From Laspinema palackyanum D2c (GTDB lineage: Bacteria > Cyanobacteriota > Cyanobacteriia > Cyanobacteriales > Laspinemataceae), in NCBI RefSeq assembly GCF_025370875.1, contig NZ_JAMXFD010000004.1, positions 310,455 through 360,671 of the forward strand: DNA of 50,217 bases, read 5' to 3'. The notes below the pieces were generated by a model. It was not told where the DNA came from and made no database searches. It saw nothing but the letters and a program-made list of their open reading frames with translations. Position numbers and translations under genes: made by a program. The first letter of the stretch is position 1. Every line of letters starts with the position of its first letter. Below, one piece after another: positions 26,519-36,203 of this stretch.

Positions 26519-27571
26519 ATGGGACTATCACGCAATCAGTTTTTCACCCTCGGGAGTTTTGGTGCCATCGGGATGGCGATCGCCACCACAGGCAAAGCAC
26601 TCAGCAGCGAATTACTCGGGTCCAGTCACGTTACCGACATCACCACTTCCCTAGCTGGGTTGACATCGAGTCCGCAAATCTTGGCCGCGACGGAAACTGC
26701 ATCAGACATCCTGGAGATGACTGAACCGGAAACCTCGATCAATTTATTTCAGGCGATCGTCCTCGGGTTCGTCCAGGGAATGACCGAATTTATCCCGATT
26801 AGCAGTACCGCCCATTTACAAGTCGTCCCCGTGGCCCTGGGTTGGGGAGATCCCGGGGTTGCCTTCACTGCTGTTCTGCAACTGGGGAGCATCGGGTCCG
26901 TACTCTGGTATTTTTGGCCCGATTTGAGTAGCCTAGGCAATGGAGCAGTGCGGGCCCTGGTGCGGCGTGAATATGAGGACCAGGACTTTCGGATTGTTCT
27001 GGGCATTCTCGTCGGTTCCTTGCCCATTATTGTATGTGGGTTAATTATCAAATATGTGATTCCGGAGTTTTACGAGGAAAATCTTCGGACTATCACCGCG
27101 ATCGCCATTGTCTCGATCTTCATGGCAATCTTACTCGGGATTGCTGAACGGTTTGGGGTGCGAAAACGCAACTTCGGACAACTGACTCTTAAAGATGGTC
27201 TATTGATGGGACTCGCCCAGGTACTCGCCGTAGTTCCCGGGTTCTCTCGGTCCGGTTCTACCATTACTGCTGGATTATTCATGGGGTTAGATCGCACCAC
27301 TGCCGCCCGGTTCTCCTTTTTGCTTGGCATTCCAGCCATTACCTTAGCGGGATTAGTCGAACTCAAGGATCTGCTGACCTCTAATTTGGACAGCATCGGC
27401 ATGGTCCCCCTGGTGGGAGGATTGATTTCATCCGCCCTCTTTTCTTACCTCTCCATCGCATGGCTGATTAATTTCTTAAAAACCCAGAGCACCTGGGTTT
27501 TTATCTGGTATCGGATAGCCTTTGGCTGTGTCATTTTAATTGCTCTGGCCTTGGGTTGGATACAGGGTTAG
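26519..27571 (+). CDS. uppP: Undecaprenyl-diphosphate phosphatase
   Basis: A 350-residue integral membrane enzyme that recycles the lipid carrier for peptidoglycan and polysaccharide synthesis. Catalytic motif 1 is GMTEFIPISSTAH (87-99), motif 2 is PGFSRSGSTITAGL, and about eight membrane helices are present. It is longer than the usual ~270 residues because of an N-terminal extension of about 70 residues that starts with a hydrophobic stretch (FFTLGSFGAIGMAIATTG) and contains a Ser/Thr-rich linker. This extension seems typical of cyanobacterial versions. Monocistronic. Confidence 0.94.
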   Translation: MGLSRNQFFTLGSFGAIGMAIATTGKALSSELLGSSHVTDITTSLAGLTSSPQILAATETASDILEMTEPETSINLFQAIVLGFVQGMTEFIPISSTAHLQVVPVALGWGDPGVAFTAVLQLGSIGSVLWYFWPDLSSLGNGAVRALVRREYEDQDFRIVLGILVGSLPIIVCGLIIKYVIPEFYEENLRTITAIAIVSIFMAILLGIAERFGVRKRNFGQLTLKDGLLMGLAQVLAVVPGFSRSGSTITAGLFMGLDRTTAARFSFLLGIPAITLAGLVELKDLLTSNLDSIGMVPLVGGLISSALFSYLSIAWLINFLKTQSTWVFIWYRIAFGCVILIALALGWIQG

Positions 27572-27830
27572 TTAAGGATACAGACTATCAGACTGTTCAT
27601 TTCCCACCCGCTAAGGGAGGGGCTCAAAACAATAGGTTGATTGGGTTATTCCATGCCATCAGCGTTAGGGTGCCTCAGGCAGATAACCGAGGGATGAAAG
27701 CAATAACCGATCAATCTGACTTAATTTACAACCTTGTCTTGCAGCGAACCCTACTGCGATGGCAAACTCTGATAGTTTGGCATGGACTCAGCGTATAATA
27801 GGGAAGCAGAACCTTAATCAGGAGAACTGA

Positions 27831-30800
27831 ATGATGCTATCGGTTCCAGGCTATCAAATTCTGGCAAAAATTTATGAAAGTGCCAATACCCTTGTCTATC
27901 GAGGACGCCGCGAGTTCGATGGACAACCCGTTATCCTGAAAGTTCTCCATAAAGACTATCCCACGGACCAGGAACTAGCGAGTTATCAACAAGAATATGA
28001 ATTAATTCGGTCTCTTAATTTAACTGGGGTTATTAAAGCCTATAGCCTGGAAAAGTATCAAAATACCTTAATGATGAGCTTAGAGGATTTTGGGGGAGAA
28101 TCCTTAAGGCAGTTAATCACCTCCCAAAAATTTACCCTCCTCGGATTTCTCAACCTGGCAGTGAAAATCTCGGAGAGTTTGGCGGAACTGCACTCGGCTA
28201 ATATTATCCACAAAGATATTAATCCGGCTAATATCGCCTTTAACCCGGTGACGGGACAACTTAAAGTCATTGACTTTAGTATCTCGACGGTTTTGACCCG
28301 GGAACATCCCACGGTGGAAAAGTCCGATGCCTTAGAGGGGACTCTCGCTTATATGTCCCCGGAACAAACGGGCAGAATGAACCGATCGCTTGATCGCCGC
28401 AGTGATTTTTACTCCTTGGGGGTGACCCTCTATGAACTGCTGAGCGATCGCCTACCCTTTGAAACTACCGATGCGATCGAACTCGTCCATTGTCACATTG
28501 CGATCGAACCCGTTCCCCCCCATCACCATAACCCAGAAGTTCCCAAAGCCCTCTCCAACATTATCCTCAAATTATTAGCAAAAAGTCCTGAAGACCGCTA
28601 TCAAAGTGCCTGGGGTTTAAAAGCTGATTTAGAGGAATGTCTCAGCCAACTGAGAACCACCGGGGCCATTTCCGAGTTCCCCCTGGGACGTATGGATATT
28701 TCTGATAAATTTCAAATTCCCAAAAAATTGTATGGGAGACAATCAGAAATCGAACGGTTTATGAACGCCTTTGATCGCGTCATGGGCGGGCAGACGGAAA
28801 TGATTTTAGTCGGCGGATATTCCGGGATTGGAAAATCTGCCCTAGTCGATGAAATCAAATATAAAATCAACCAAAAAAAAGGGTATTTTATTTCGGGAAA
28901 ATTTGACCAATTTCAACGGTATGTTCCCTATTCAGCCATTGTCAGTGCTTTTTCAGATTTAGTGGAACAACTTTTAACCGAAAGTGAAAAACAACTGGAA
29001 ATTTGGAAAGAAAAACTATTAAATGCTTTGGGTTCAAACGGTCAAATTATTATTGATGTTATCCCGGAAGTTGAGCTAATTATTGGTCTTCAGCATCCGG
29101 TCAATCAACTCGGACCCAGTGAATCTCAAAACCGATTTAATTTAGTTTTTCAAAACTTTATTCGCGTCTTTTGCACTCGACAAAATCCCTTAGTCATTTT
29201 CCTGGATGACTTGCAGTGGGCAGATTCGGCCACCCTCAAGTTGCTTGAGTTAATGATGACCGATGAACAGACCCGATATCTATTTCCTATTGGAGCTTAT
29301 CGGGATAACGAAGTCAACCCCACTCATCCGTTGACCCTCACCTTGGATGGATTGCGGAAGCAAGGGGCGACGATTAATCAAATGACCTTAACACCGTTGG
29401 GGATTGACCAAATCACCCAACTGATTAGTGAGACGTTGCATCAGGACCGAACCACGGTACAACCCTTGGCAGAATTAGTGGTGCAGAAAACCCAAGGGAA
29501 TCCCTTTTTTGTCAACCAATTTTTGAAGACGCTGTATCAAGAGAACCTGCTCACCTTTAACCCCAATGCCGGGACAAACCAAATTGGCGGATGGCAATGG
29601 GATATTGACCAAATTAAGGCGGTGGGGATTACAGATAATGTGGTCGAATTGATGGTCAGCAAATTGCGGAAGTTGCCGGAAGCGACCCAAGAAGTGCTCC
29701 GTCTAGGGTCTTGCTTAGGGAACCAATTTGACTTAAATACCCTGTCCTTAATTTATGCTAAGGAATCCTTTGGCACGTTTTCCGATATGTCCCCGGCGAT
29801 CGCTGAGGGATTAATCCTCCCCATCACCCCGGAAGAAGTCACAGACCCCAGTTCAATTAATCCCCTATTAATTCTCAGTTACAAGTTTTTACATGACCGC
29901 GTACAGCAGGCCGCTTATGCTTTAATTGAAGATTCCCAAAAAAAGGCAGTTCACCTCCAAATTGGCCGAATGTTAGTCGCCAGTACCCCGGAAGAATATT
30001 GGGCGGATAAAATCTTTGAACTGGTGGATCATTTGAATGTAGGCCGATCGCTAATTCACGAAGAGGCGGAAATCATAGAATTGGCAACTTTAAATTTAGA
30101 AGCGGCCAAAAAAGCTAAAAATGCCACGGCCTATGTTGCCGCCCAGCAATATCTAAAAGCAGGGATGGACCGTCTCAACGATACCATTTGGGACCGCGAT
30201 TATGAGTTGGCATTGGAACTCTACAAACAGCGCTCACAGGTGGAGTATCTCAATGGCAACTTTGAAGAATCAGAAACCTTTATCAAGGAAATTCTCAACC
30301 GCACCCCCTCAGATTTAGAAAAGGCCGAAGTCAAGAATCTGCTGTTACTGCAATATGTCTTGCGTGGGGAATACAGTCAAGGGTTAAAAACCGGACGAGA
30401 AGCCCTCGCACTTCTGGGAATCGAGTTACCGGAAACCGATTTAGAAGGGGCGATCGGGGCCGAATTTGCTGCCGCTAAAGCCCAATGGGAAGGGAAAGAG
30501 ATTGCCCGGTTAATTGATGAACCTCAGACTACTCGACCTGAGACCAAAATCGCCTTAAAACTCCTCACCACCGTTGCAGCGCCAGCCTACTTGATTGATC
30601 CGCAACTCTGGATCGCGATCGTCCTCAAAGGGGTAAATTTATCTTTGGAATATGGCAGTATCCCTGAATCTTGTATTTCCTTTACCAATTATGGAATCCT
30701 GCTCAATTCAGTCTTAGGAGACTATAAATCTGGCTATGAATTTGGATTGTTAGCCCTAAATTTAATTGAAAAATGGGGAAGTATTGAACTAAAAAGTAAA

Positions 30801-33236
30801 GCCTGTGCTGGATTTGCCAATAGTTTAAGTTTTTGGTTTAAACATATCAAAGAATCCAACCTGATCAACAAAGAAGGCTATCAAGCGTCCTTGGAGTCGG
30901 GGGATTTAGAATATGCAGGCTATATTCTCCATAATACAGTTCTCAATGCTTATTTTGAGGGGCAAAACCTGGGGCAAATTAGTAAGGAAACCACTCCCTG
31001 TTTTCATTTCGCCCAAAAAACCAAAAATCAAATCTCAAGCGACCTCGCCCTGGGGTTGCAACTGACTCTCTTTAATTTAATGAAAATCACACCAGACCCC
31101 CTAGATTTTTCATATGAAGAAACCAGCGAAGCCGAGTATTTGGCAAGTTGTTACCAGGAGAACAAATTTTATGCCCTCTGTAATTACTTAATCCGGAAAT
31201 TACAGGTTCTCTATCTCTATAATCGCCTAGAGGAAGCCAAAAATTGTGCCTTAGAAGTGGAAAAATATCTGCTTTATATTACCGGCACTTTGCCAACGAC
31301 CGACTATAATTTTTACCACTCGCTGCTGTTATGTGCACTTTGTACGGAGGCATCACCGGAAGAACAAACCGAGCATTTGCAAAAAATTACGGTTAATCAA
31401 GAACAGATGAAAGTTTGGGCGGGCAATTGTCCGGACAACTTTGAACATAAATATCTGTTAGTAGCCGCAGAACTTGCCCGGATTGCGGGAGACGAAGAGG
31501 AAACTCTCGACTTATATGATCGCGCCATAGAATCCGCCCGCAAATATGAGTTTATTCAAAATGAAGCCTTAGCTAACGAACTGGCGGCCCAATATTGGTT
31601 CCAACGGAATAAACAAAAATATGGCCGAGTTCATCTACAGGAAGCCTATTATGGGTATCAACGCTGGGGTGCATTGAGAAAAGTTACCGAACTAGAGGCA
31701 ATTTATCCGCAATTACTGACCAAATCGCCACGAAGTTCGGGGGCGATCGACACTCGCACCACCGCGATTCATACCACCACGGATAATCATGCGGGTATCC
31801 TGGATTTAGCCTCAGTAATGAAAGCATCCCAAGCGATTTCGGGAGAAATTGTTCTGGATAAATTACTGGCAAAACTGATGAAAATCTCCATCGAAAATGC
31901 CGGTGCACAAAAAGGCTGTTTAATCTTACCCACAGAAGGTAAACTCACCATTGCGGCTGAATCGTCTGTTGATCGCGAAGAAGTGATCGTCGCTCAATCT
32001 GCACGGGGAACCCTGGGAGGGCGATCGCTCGAACCGGATCAAGTCCCCGTTACCATTATTAACTATGTCGAACGGACCAAATCCGATGTCGTCCTCACCG
32101 ATGCCGCCAGCGATGGCAAATTCACCGCAGACCCTTATATTATTTCCCATAACTTAAAATCGGTTCTGTGCCTCCCCATCCTCGATCGCGGTCAATTAAT
32201 TGGCATCCTATACTTAGAAAATAATCTCACTACAGGAGCTTTTACCAGCAACCGCTTAGAAGTCTTAAGACTCCTCTCAGCACAAGCAGCAATTTCCTTA
32301 GAAAATGCGCTATTATATGCCTCCGTCGAGCAGAAAGTCCAACAACGCACCCAGGAGTTAAACGAAAAAAATACCCGCCTTGAACAAACTTTGCATGAAC
32401 TGCAACGCACCCAAGCGCAACTGATTCAAAGCGAAAAAATGTCTGGACTCGGACAAATGGTAGCCGGGGTTGCTCATGAAATTAACAATCCCGTTGGATT
32501 CATTTATGGCAACCTCACCCCTGCTTCCCAATATGTCCAAGATTTGCTAAATTTAATTGAAACCTATCAGCAGGAATATCCCCATCCCACCCCAATTATC
32601 ACCGAAACCCTAGAAGAACTCGACCTAGAGTTTATTGTGGAAGACTTGCAGAAACTGCTCGATTCCATGAAAGGAGGTGCAGAACGGATTCGGAATATTG
32701 TCCTGTCCCTGCGAAACTTTGCGCGTCATGATGAAGCGGATATGAAACCCGTGGATATTCATGAAGGCATCCAAAGCACCTTGATGATTTTGCAACCCCG
32801 ACTGCGATGCGAAGGCGAACAACGGGGAATTGAGGTGATAGAAGACTATGCTACCTTACCCCGAGTCACTTGTTATGCCTCGGAACTGAATCAGGTGTTC
32901 ATGAATATTTTGAGTAATGCGATTTATGCCTTAGAAAAGGATGAAAACACGGCTAAACCGACAATTCAGATTCGCACCGAACTGAGCGATCGCCACTCGG
33001 CGATCGTCCGTATTGCTGATAATGGTCCGGGAATGAGCAATGAAGTATTAAGGCGAATTTTCGACCCCTTTTTCACTACCAAACCCGTGGGTTCCGGGAC
33101 GGGTTTAGGGTTATCCATCAGCTATCAAATCGTTGTAGAAGCACATGGCGGAGAACTCACCTGCACCAGTGCACCGGGAAGCGGAACCGAATTTGTCATT
33201 GAGATTCCCCTGCAACCGCGAACAAGGTTTAGTTAG
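27831..33236 (+). CDS. Trifunctional Ser/Thr kinase / ATPase / GAF / histidine kinase
   Basis: An 1801-residue soluble signalling protein. Residues ~6-275 are a Ser/Thr kinase (Lys in VILKVL; catalytic loop HKDINPAN, D129), in which the metal motif reads DFS (148-150) instead of DFG. A predicted AAA/NACHT-like ATPase follows (Walker A GYSGIGKS at about 328; LVIFLDDLQWAD as Walker B), then a long helical TPR-like region, a GAF domain (~1330-1500), a coiled coil, and a histidine kinase with phospho-acceptor H in VAHEINNP (~1548) and the ATP-binding region (NAIYALE, DNGPGM, GTGLGLSI). The architecture matches the HstK-type proteins of filamentous cyanobacteria. No response regulator is nearby. 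CAGGAGAA gives a good ribosome-binding site. Confidence 0.96.
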   Translation: MMLSVPGYQILAKIYESANTLVYRGRREFDGQPVILKVLHKDYPTDQELASYQQEYELIRSLNLTGVIKAYSLEKYQNTLMMSLEDFGGESLRQLITSQKFTLLGFLNLAVKISESLAELHSANIIHKDINPANIAFNPVTGQLKVIDFSISTVLTREHPTVEKSDALEGTLAYMSPEQTGRMNRSLDRRSDFYSLGVTLYELLSDRLPFETTDAIELVHCHIAIEPVPPHHHNPEVPKALSNIILKLLAKSPEDRYQSAWGLKADLEECLSQLRTTGAISEFPLGRMDISDKFQIPKKLYGRQSEIERFMNAFDRVMGGQTEMILVGGYSGIGKSALVDEIKYKINQKKGYFISGKFDQFQRYVPYSAIVSAFSDLVEQLLTESEKQLEIWKEKLLNALGSNGQIIIDVIPEVELIIGLQHPVNQLGPSESQNRFNLVFQNFIRVFCTRQNPLVIFLDDLQWADSATLKLLELMMTDEQTRYLFPIGAYRDNEVNPTHPLTLTLDGLRKQGATINQMTLTPLGIDQITQLISETLHQDRTTVQPLAELVVQKTQGNPFFVNQFLKTLYQENLLTFNPNAGTNQIGGWQWDIDQIKAVGITDNVVELMVSKLRKLPEATQEVLRLGSCLGNQFDLNTLSLIYAKESFGTFSDMSPAIAEGLILPITPEEVTDPSSINPLLILSYKFLHDRVQQAAYALIEDSQKKAVHLQIGRMLVASTPEEYWADKIFELVDHLNVGRSLIHEEAEIIELATLNLEAAKKAKNATAYVAAQQYLKAGMDRLNDTIWDRDYELALELYKQRSQVEYLNGNFEESETFIKEILNRTPSDLEKAEVKNLLLLQYVLRGEYSQGLKTGREALALLGIELPETDLEGAIGAEFAAAKAQWEGKEIARLIDEPQTTRPETKIALKLLTTVAAPAYLIDPQLWIAIVLKGVNLSLEYGSIPESCISFTNYGILLNSVLGDYKSGYEFGLLALNLIEKWGSIELKSKACAGFANSLSFWFKHIKESNLINKEGYQASLESGDLEYAGYILHNTVLNAYFEGQNLGQISKETTPCFHFAQKTKNQISSDLALGLQLTLFNLMKITPDPLDFSYEETSEAEYLASCYQENKFYALCNYLIRKLQVLYLYNRLEEAKNCALEVEKYLLYITGTLPTTDYNFYHSLLLCALCTEASPEEQTEHLQKITVNQEQMKVWAGNCPDNFEHKYLLVAAELARIAGDEEETLDLYDRAIESARKYEFIQNEALANELAAQYWFQRNKQKYGRVHLQEAYYGYQRWGALRKVTELEAIYPQLLTKSPRSSGAIDTRTTAIHTTTDNHAGILDLASVMKASQAISGEIVLDKLLAKLMKISIENAGAQKGCLILPTEGKLTIAAESSVDREEVIVAQSARGTLGGRSLEPDQVPVTIINYVERTKSDVVLTDAASDGKFTADPYIISHNLKSVLCLPILDRGQLIGILYLENNLTTGAFTSNRLEVLRLLSAQAAISLENALLYASVEQKVQQRTQELNEKNTRLEQTLHELQRTQAQLIQSEKMSGLGQMVAGVAHEINNPVGFIYGNLTPASQYVQDLLNLIETYQQEYPHPTPIITETLEELDLEFIVEDLQKLLDSMKGGAERIRNIVLSLRNFARHDEADMKPVDIHEGIQSTLMILQPRLRCEGEQRGIEVIEDYATLPRVTCYASELNQVFMNILSNAIYALEKDENTAKPTIQIRTELSDRHSAIVRIADNGPGMSNEVLRRIFDPFFTTKPVGSGTGLGLSISYQIVVEAHGGELTCTSAPGSGTEFVIEIPLQPRTRFS

Positions 33237-33261
33237 GGACCTCAAAAAAATAAAACCTCCA

Positions 33262-33331
33262 AAATGTTCGTAGTAACCCCTTCAGGGGTTCCTTTAAAGA
33301 TGACTCGGTGAAGGAGTCACTACGAACATTT
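33262..33331. repeat. Imperfect palindromic element downstream of the kinase gene
   Basis: The outer arms AAATGTTCGTAGT and ACTACGAACATTT are perfect 13-bp inverted repeats. Inside lie CCCCTTCAGGGG and a GGTGAAGGAGTC arm. It resembles dispersed cyanobacterial hairpin repeats rather than a simple terminator. Confidence 0.75.
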
Positions 33332-33373
33332 GGATGAGTTATATTTTGCCATCCCCTTAACCGACAAACTTAT

Positions 33374-33405
33374 AAACCCGGTTGCTTTGAGATACCGGGT
33401 TTTTA
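33374..33405 (+). terminator. Terminator after the trifunctional kinase gene
   Basis: AAACCCGGT-N11-ACCGGGTTTTT forms a 9-bp stem with a T run on the plus strand. Confidence 0.8.
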
Positions 33406-33441
33406 ACTCCACCCAATATCTACCTGAACCGCTAAAATTCC

Positions 33442-34782
33442 ATGAGTGAATCCTCCATCCGTCCCGCCATCATTACCAAAGTAATTCCCGACTCCATCGC
33501 TGCCGAAATGGGATTTGAACCGGGCGATGCGATCGTTTCCATCAACCAACAAAAACCCCGAGACTTAATTGATTATCAATTTCTTTGTTCCGATGAACTC
33601 CTCGAACTCGAAGTCATAGACCGCCGAGGCAAAACCCATCAATTAGAAATCGAAAAAGACTACGATGAGGACCTCGGATTAGAATTTGAGTCTGCCTTAT
33701 TTGATGGACTGATTCAATGCAACAATCGCTGTCCCTTCTGCTTCATCGACCAAAAACCCCCGGGAATGCGAGATACCCTCTATCTCAAAGACGATGACTA
33801 TCGCCTCAGTTTTCTCTATGGTTCCTACCTCACCCTCACTAACCTCAGTCAAAAAGAGTGGAACCGCATTGAACAAATGCGCCTCTCTCCCCTCTACGTT
33901 TCCGTCCATGCTACGGAACCAGAAATTCGCACTCAACTGTTAAAAAATCCTCGCGCCAGCCAGATTCTCGACCAATTAAAGTGGTTTCAACAAAAACGAC
34001 TACAAATTCATGCTCAAGTCGTCGTTTGTCCCGGAATTAATGATGAAAAACATCTCGAAACTACCCTCTTAGACTTAGCCAAATTTGGCAGAGGAGACAT
34101 TCCTGCCGTCGCATCCGTAGCCGTCGTCCCCGTCGGCTTAACCCGCTTTCGTCCCGAGGAAGATGAACTCATCCCCGTCACCGCAGAAAAAGCCCGAGAA
34201 GTCATCCAACAAGTACAAGCTTTACAACCGAAATTCCGCAAAACATTAGGGTCAACCTTTGCCTGGTTAGCCGATGAATGGTTTTTGATTGCCGGAGAAG
34301 AAGTCCCCCTAGAATCTGACTATGAAGACTATCCCCAAATCGGCAATGGCGTCGGTTCAATCCGGCAATTCTTAGATGAATTTGAGGAAGTTGCTACTGA
34401 ATTATTACCGCCCAACGTATCTCCCTCGCGACAATTCACCTGGGTAGTCGGAAATGCCGTAGAAAAAGCATTTCAACCCATTGTAGACCGCCTCAACTCC
34501 GTAGAAGGATTACAGATAGAAATGGTAGCCCTCTGTAGCGATTTCTGGGGACAAACCATGAGCGTTACTGGCGTTTTAACAGGTCAAGATTTGCTGAACG
34601 GGTTGCAAAATAGAAGGTTGGGCGATGCCATTTTGCTGCCGGATGTGATGTTAAAACATGGAGAAACGAGGTTTTTGGATAATATGACTGTGGAGGATTT
34701 GGCCGCTCAATTAAAAACATCGATATTGCCCGTGAGTGGGATTGATGGGTTAATTTTAGGTTGTATTAATCCCCCGTTATAA
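33442..34782 (+). CDS. DUF512 radical-SAM protein with N-terminal PDZ
   Basis: A 446-residue protein. Residues ~5-70 form a PDZ-like domain (VIPDSIAAEMGFEPGDAIVSINQ). The radical-SAM cluster motif is C93-x3-C97-x2-C100 (CNNRCPFC), followed by the conserved YLKDDDYRLSFLYGSYLTLTN. The C-terminal DUF512 domain ends LPVSGIDGLILGCIN. It matches a cyanobacterial radical-SAM family of unknown substrate. A decayed copy of its 3' end lies at 39010-39068, showing that this gene was once part of a duplicated segment. Confidence 0.93.
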   Translation: MSESSIRPAIITKVIPDSIAAEMGFEPGDAIVSINQQKPRDLIDYQFLCSDELLELEVIDRRGKTHQLEIEKDYDEDLGLEFESALFDGLIQCNNRCPFCFIDQKPPGMRDTLYLKDDDYRLSFLYGSYLTLTNLSQKEWNRIEQMRLSPLYVSVHATEPEIRTQLLKNPRASQILDQLKWFQQKRLQIHAQVVVCPGINDEKHLETTLLDLAKFGRGDIPAVASVAVVPVGLTRFRPEEDELIPVTAEKAREVIQQVQALQPKFRKTLGSTFAWLADEWFLIAGEEVPLESDYEDYPQIGNGVGSIRQFLDEFEEVATELLPPNVSPSRQFTWVVGNAVEKAFQPIVDRLNSVEGLQIEMVALCSDFWGQTMSVTGVLTGQDLLNGLQNRRLGDAILLPDVMLKHGETRFLDNMTVEDLAAQLKTSILPVSGIDGLILGCINPPL

Positions 34783-35013
34783 CCCTTGGACAAGAGTTTG
34801 AAGTGTCCTCTGGGGGAAATGGTTTATAGAGCGCGGCTAAATCAGTTTGTGGAACTCCCGGATCTACCGACACCTTTCCCGTCGATACATCCGGGAGTCG
34901 CGGGGGATGCGATCGACATTGCGAAGAGTGGAAGGCGGCAAGATGCGATCGCACCTAAACGAACTAGCCACTACTCTATATCATGAGTTGAGTAAAGTGT
35001 TGAAAAATTCCTC

Positions 35014-35319
35014 TTAATGCCGTCGTTCGAGCATGACCAAACGCAAGACCAGAATAATGACTAAAACCCCAGCGACAAGCAAACCTGTGGGAAGAGTAAT
35101 TAGAGCCAACCAGTGCATCAAAACCATATAGGTCAAAATCTCTCCCATCATCTGGTTTGGACAAGTAATTTCGGGTCCGGAGCCCCCGCACCCCAATAAG
35201 TTAACCAATCCCACACCAGCAAAGGCTAGAAAGAATGGAAAAATAGCGCAAAAAACAACAAGGCAAATCAGAATGCCAATAAATTTGGGCGAAAGTAAAA
35301 AGGAGAGAACTCTTTGCAT
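35014..35319 (-). CDS. Small membrane protein of unknown function
   Basis: A 101-residue protein if started at the Met of MQRVLSFLLSPKF; an upstream ATG at 35370 would add 17 polar residues. Two hydrophobic segments (FIGILICLVVFCAIFPFFLAF; LALITLPTGLLVAGVLVIILVL) flank a loop with two cysteines (GCGGSGPEITCPNQ). I do not recognise the family. It sits between the DUF512 gene and a padR fragment, in the duplicated region. Confidence 0.55.
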   Translation of the reverse strand: MQRVLSFLLSPKFIGILICLVVFCAIFPFFLAFAGVGLVNLLGCGGSGPEITCPNQMMGEILTYMVLMHWLALITLPTGLLVAGVLVIILVLRLVMLERRH

Positions 35320-35523
35320 TTTTATACCAGATTGAGGGGCTATAGAATGCCTGGGAATACCTGCTTTCACGGATAACCAACTACTTCTTGTAAGGTAGCA
35401 CTATTTTGTAGTTTTAGGTGTAATGCGAACTGTAAATTCACCTGGCGCAGTTCCCCACCGGCAAACTGCCATCCCTCCGGTGTTGATGCCATCGTTTCAC
35501 AGGCTTCTCTCCTTACCTCCCCT

Positions 35524-35813
35524 GGGCGCGATCGCTGGCGGCAGAAAATGCTCGAACACCCCCAGGATAGCTGGGTGAAAAATCGCGATCGTTTTACCAT
35601 TAAATGTTCTTTTTCAGCGATTTAGGACTGGAGGCAAGGTTGGAATTAATGGAACATCGGTTAATGCTTTGTCGCGCCCGAGACAAAAGTTTCTCAGAAA
35701 AACCCTTGCCGGAGGATTTCTATCAAGTCGCCGTCTCGAATCGACATCTGGATGTTCTGAAATCAGAAATCAACTGGGTGCAACAACGCTTAGTTTTAGA
35801 GATCAACAATTAA
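35524..35813 (+). pseudogene. Truncated and frameshifted padR copy
   Basis: This stretch is nearly the same as the 3' half of the padR gene at 41251-41540. It lacks the DNA-binding N-terminus altogether; homology starts abruptly near 35524. One T is missing in the TTT run at about 35606, shifting the frame. Downstream of the lesion the frame still reads FFFSDLGLEARLELMEHR up to the stop, ending in ...VLEINN. It cannot make a working regulator. Confidence 0.85.
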
Positions 35814-35868
35814 TCGGTTAACAAGTCTGGAGCAATGAGTTATTCTGGGATTGCTAAGCTAAGACTGT

Positions 35869-35898
35869 GCGCCAGAGGTGCGATCGCACCTCTGGCGC
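35869..35898. repeat. Perfect 30-bp palindrome with a HIP1 core
   Basis: The arms GCGCCAGAGGTGC and GCACCTCTGGCGC meet around GCGATCGC. It lies 56 nt after the padR fragment and could act as a terminator hairpin, though no T run follows. Confidence 0.85.
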
Positions 35899-35956
35899 TT
35901 CTTCAATCTCGAATGAACAGCGATTCCCTAGGGCTGTAGCGGTAAGTACCTTGGAC

Positions 35957-36203
35957 AATCTATTTCTTAAGTAGGAGCCAAATCTAGTTCTTCAGAAGTA
36001 GGGTTTTTTAGGAATAAATAGTTACCCTTGTGAATGTAGTAATACCCAAGGACATTATGACGGATAATAACCCGCATTTAAGAATCTATTTCTTAAGTAG
36101 CAGCTAAATCTAGTTCTTCAGCAGTAGATTTTCTTATAAATTAAGAGTTAGTCTAGGGAGTGTAGTAATAACCCAGGACATTATGACGGATAATAACCCG
36201 AAT
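35957..36203 (+). repeat. Tandem 126-bp duplication of the leader of the LEA-like gene
   Basis: 35957-36082 and 36083-36203 align along their length, beginning AATCTATTTCTTAAGTAG and ending in ATGACGGATAATAACCCG. The duplicated unit includes the start codon, so an upstream ATG at 36057 opens a 16-codon peptide (MTDNNPHLRIYFLSSS) that stops before the real gene. Confidence 0.9.

Noticed and set aside
27556-27798. 80-codon frame overlapping the uppP stop
   Set aside because: No ribosome-binding site or domain; it looks like chance.
34786-34986. 66-codon frame after the DUF512 gene
   Set aside because: No conserved features, and it begins directly at the upstream gene end.
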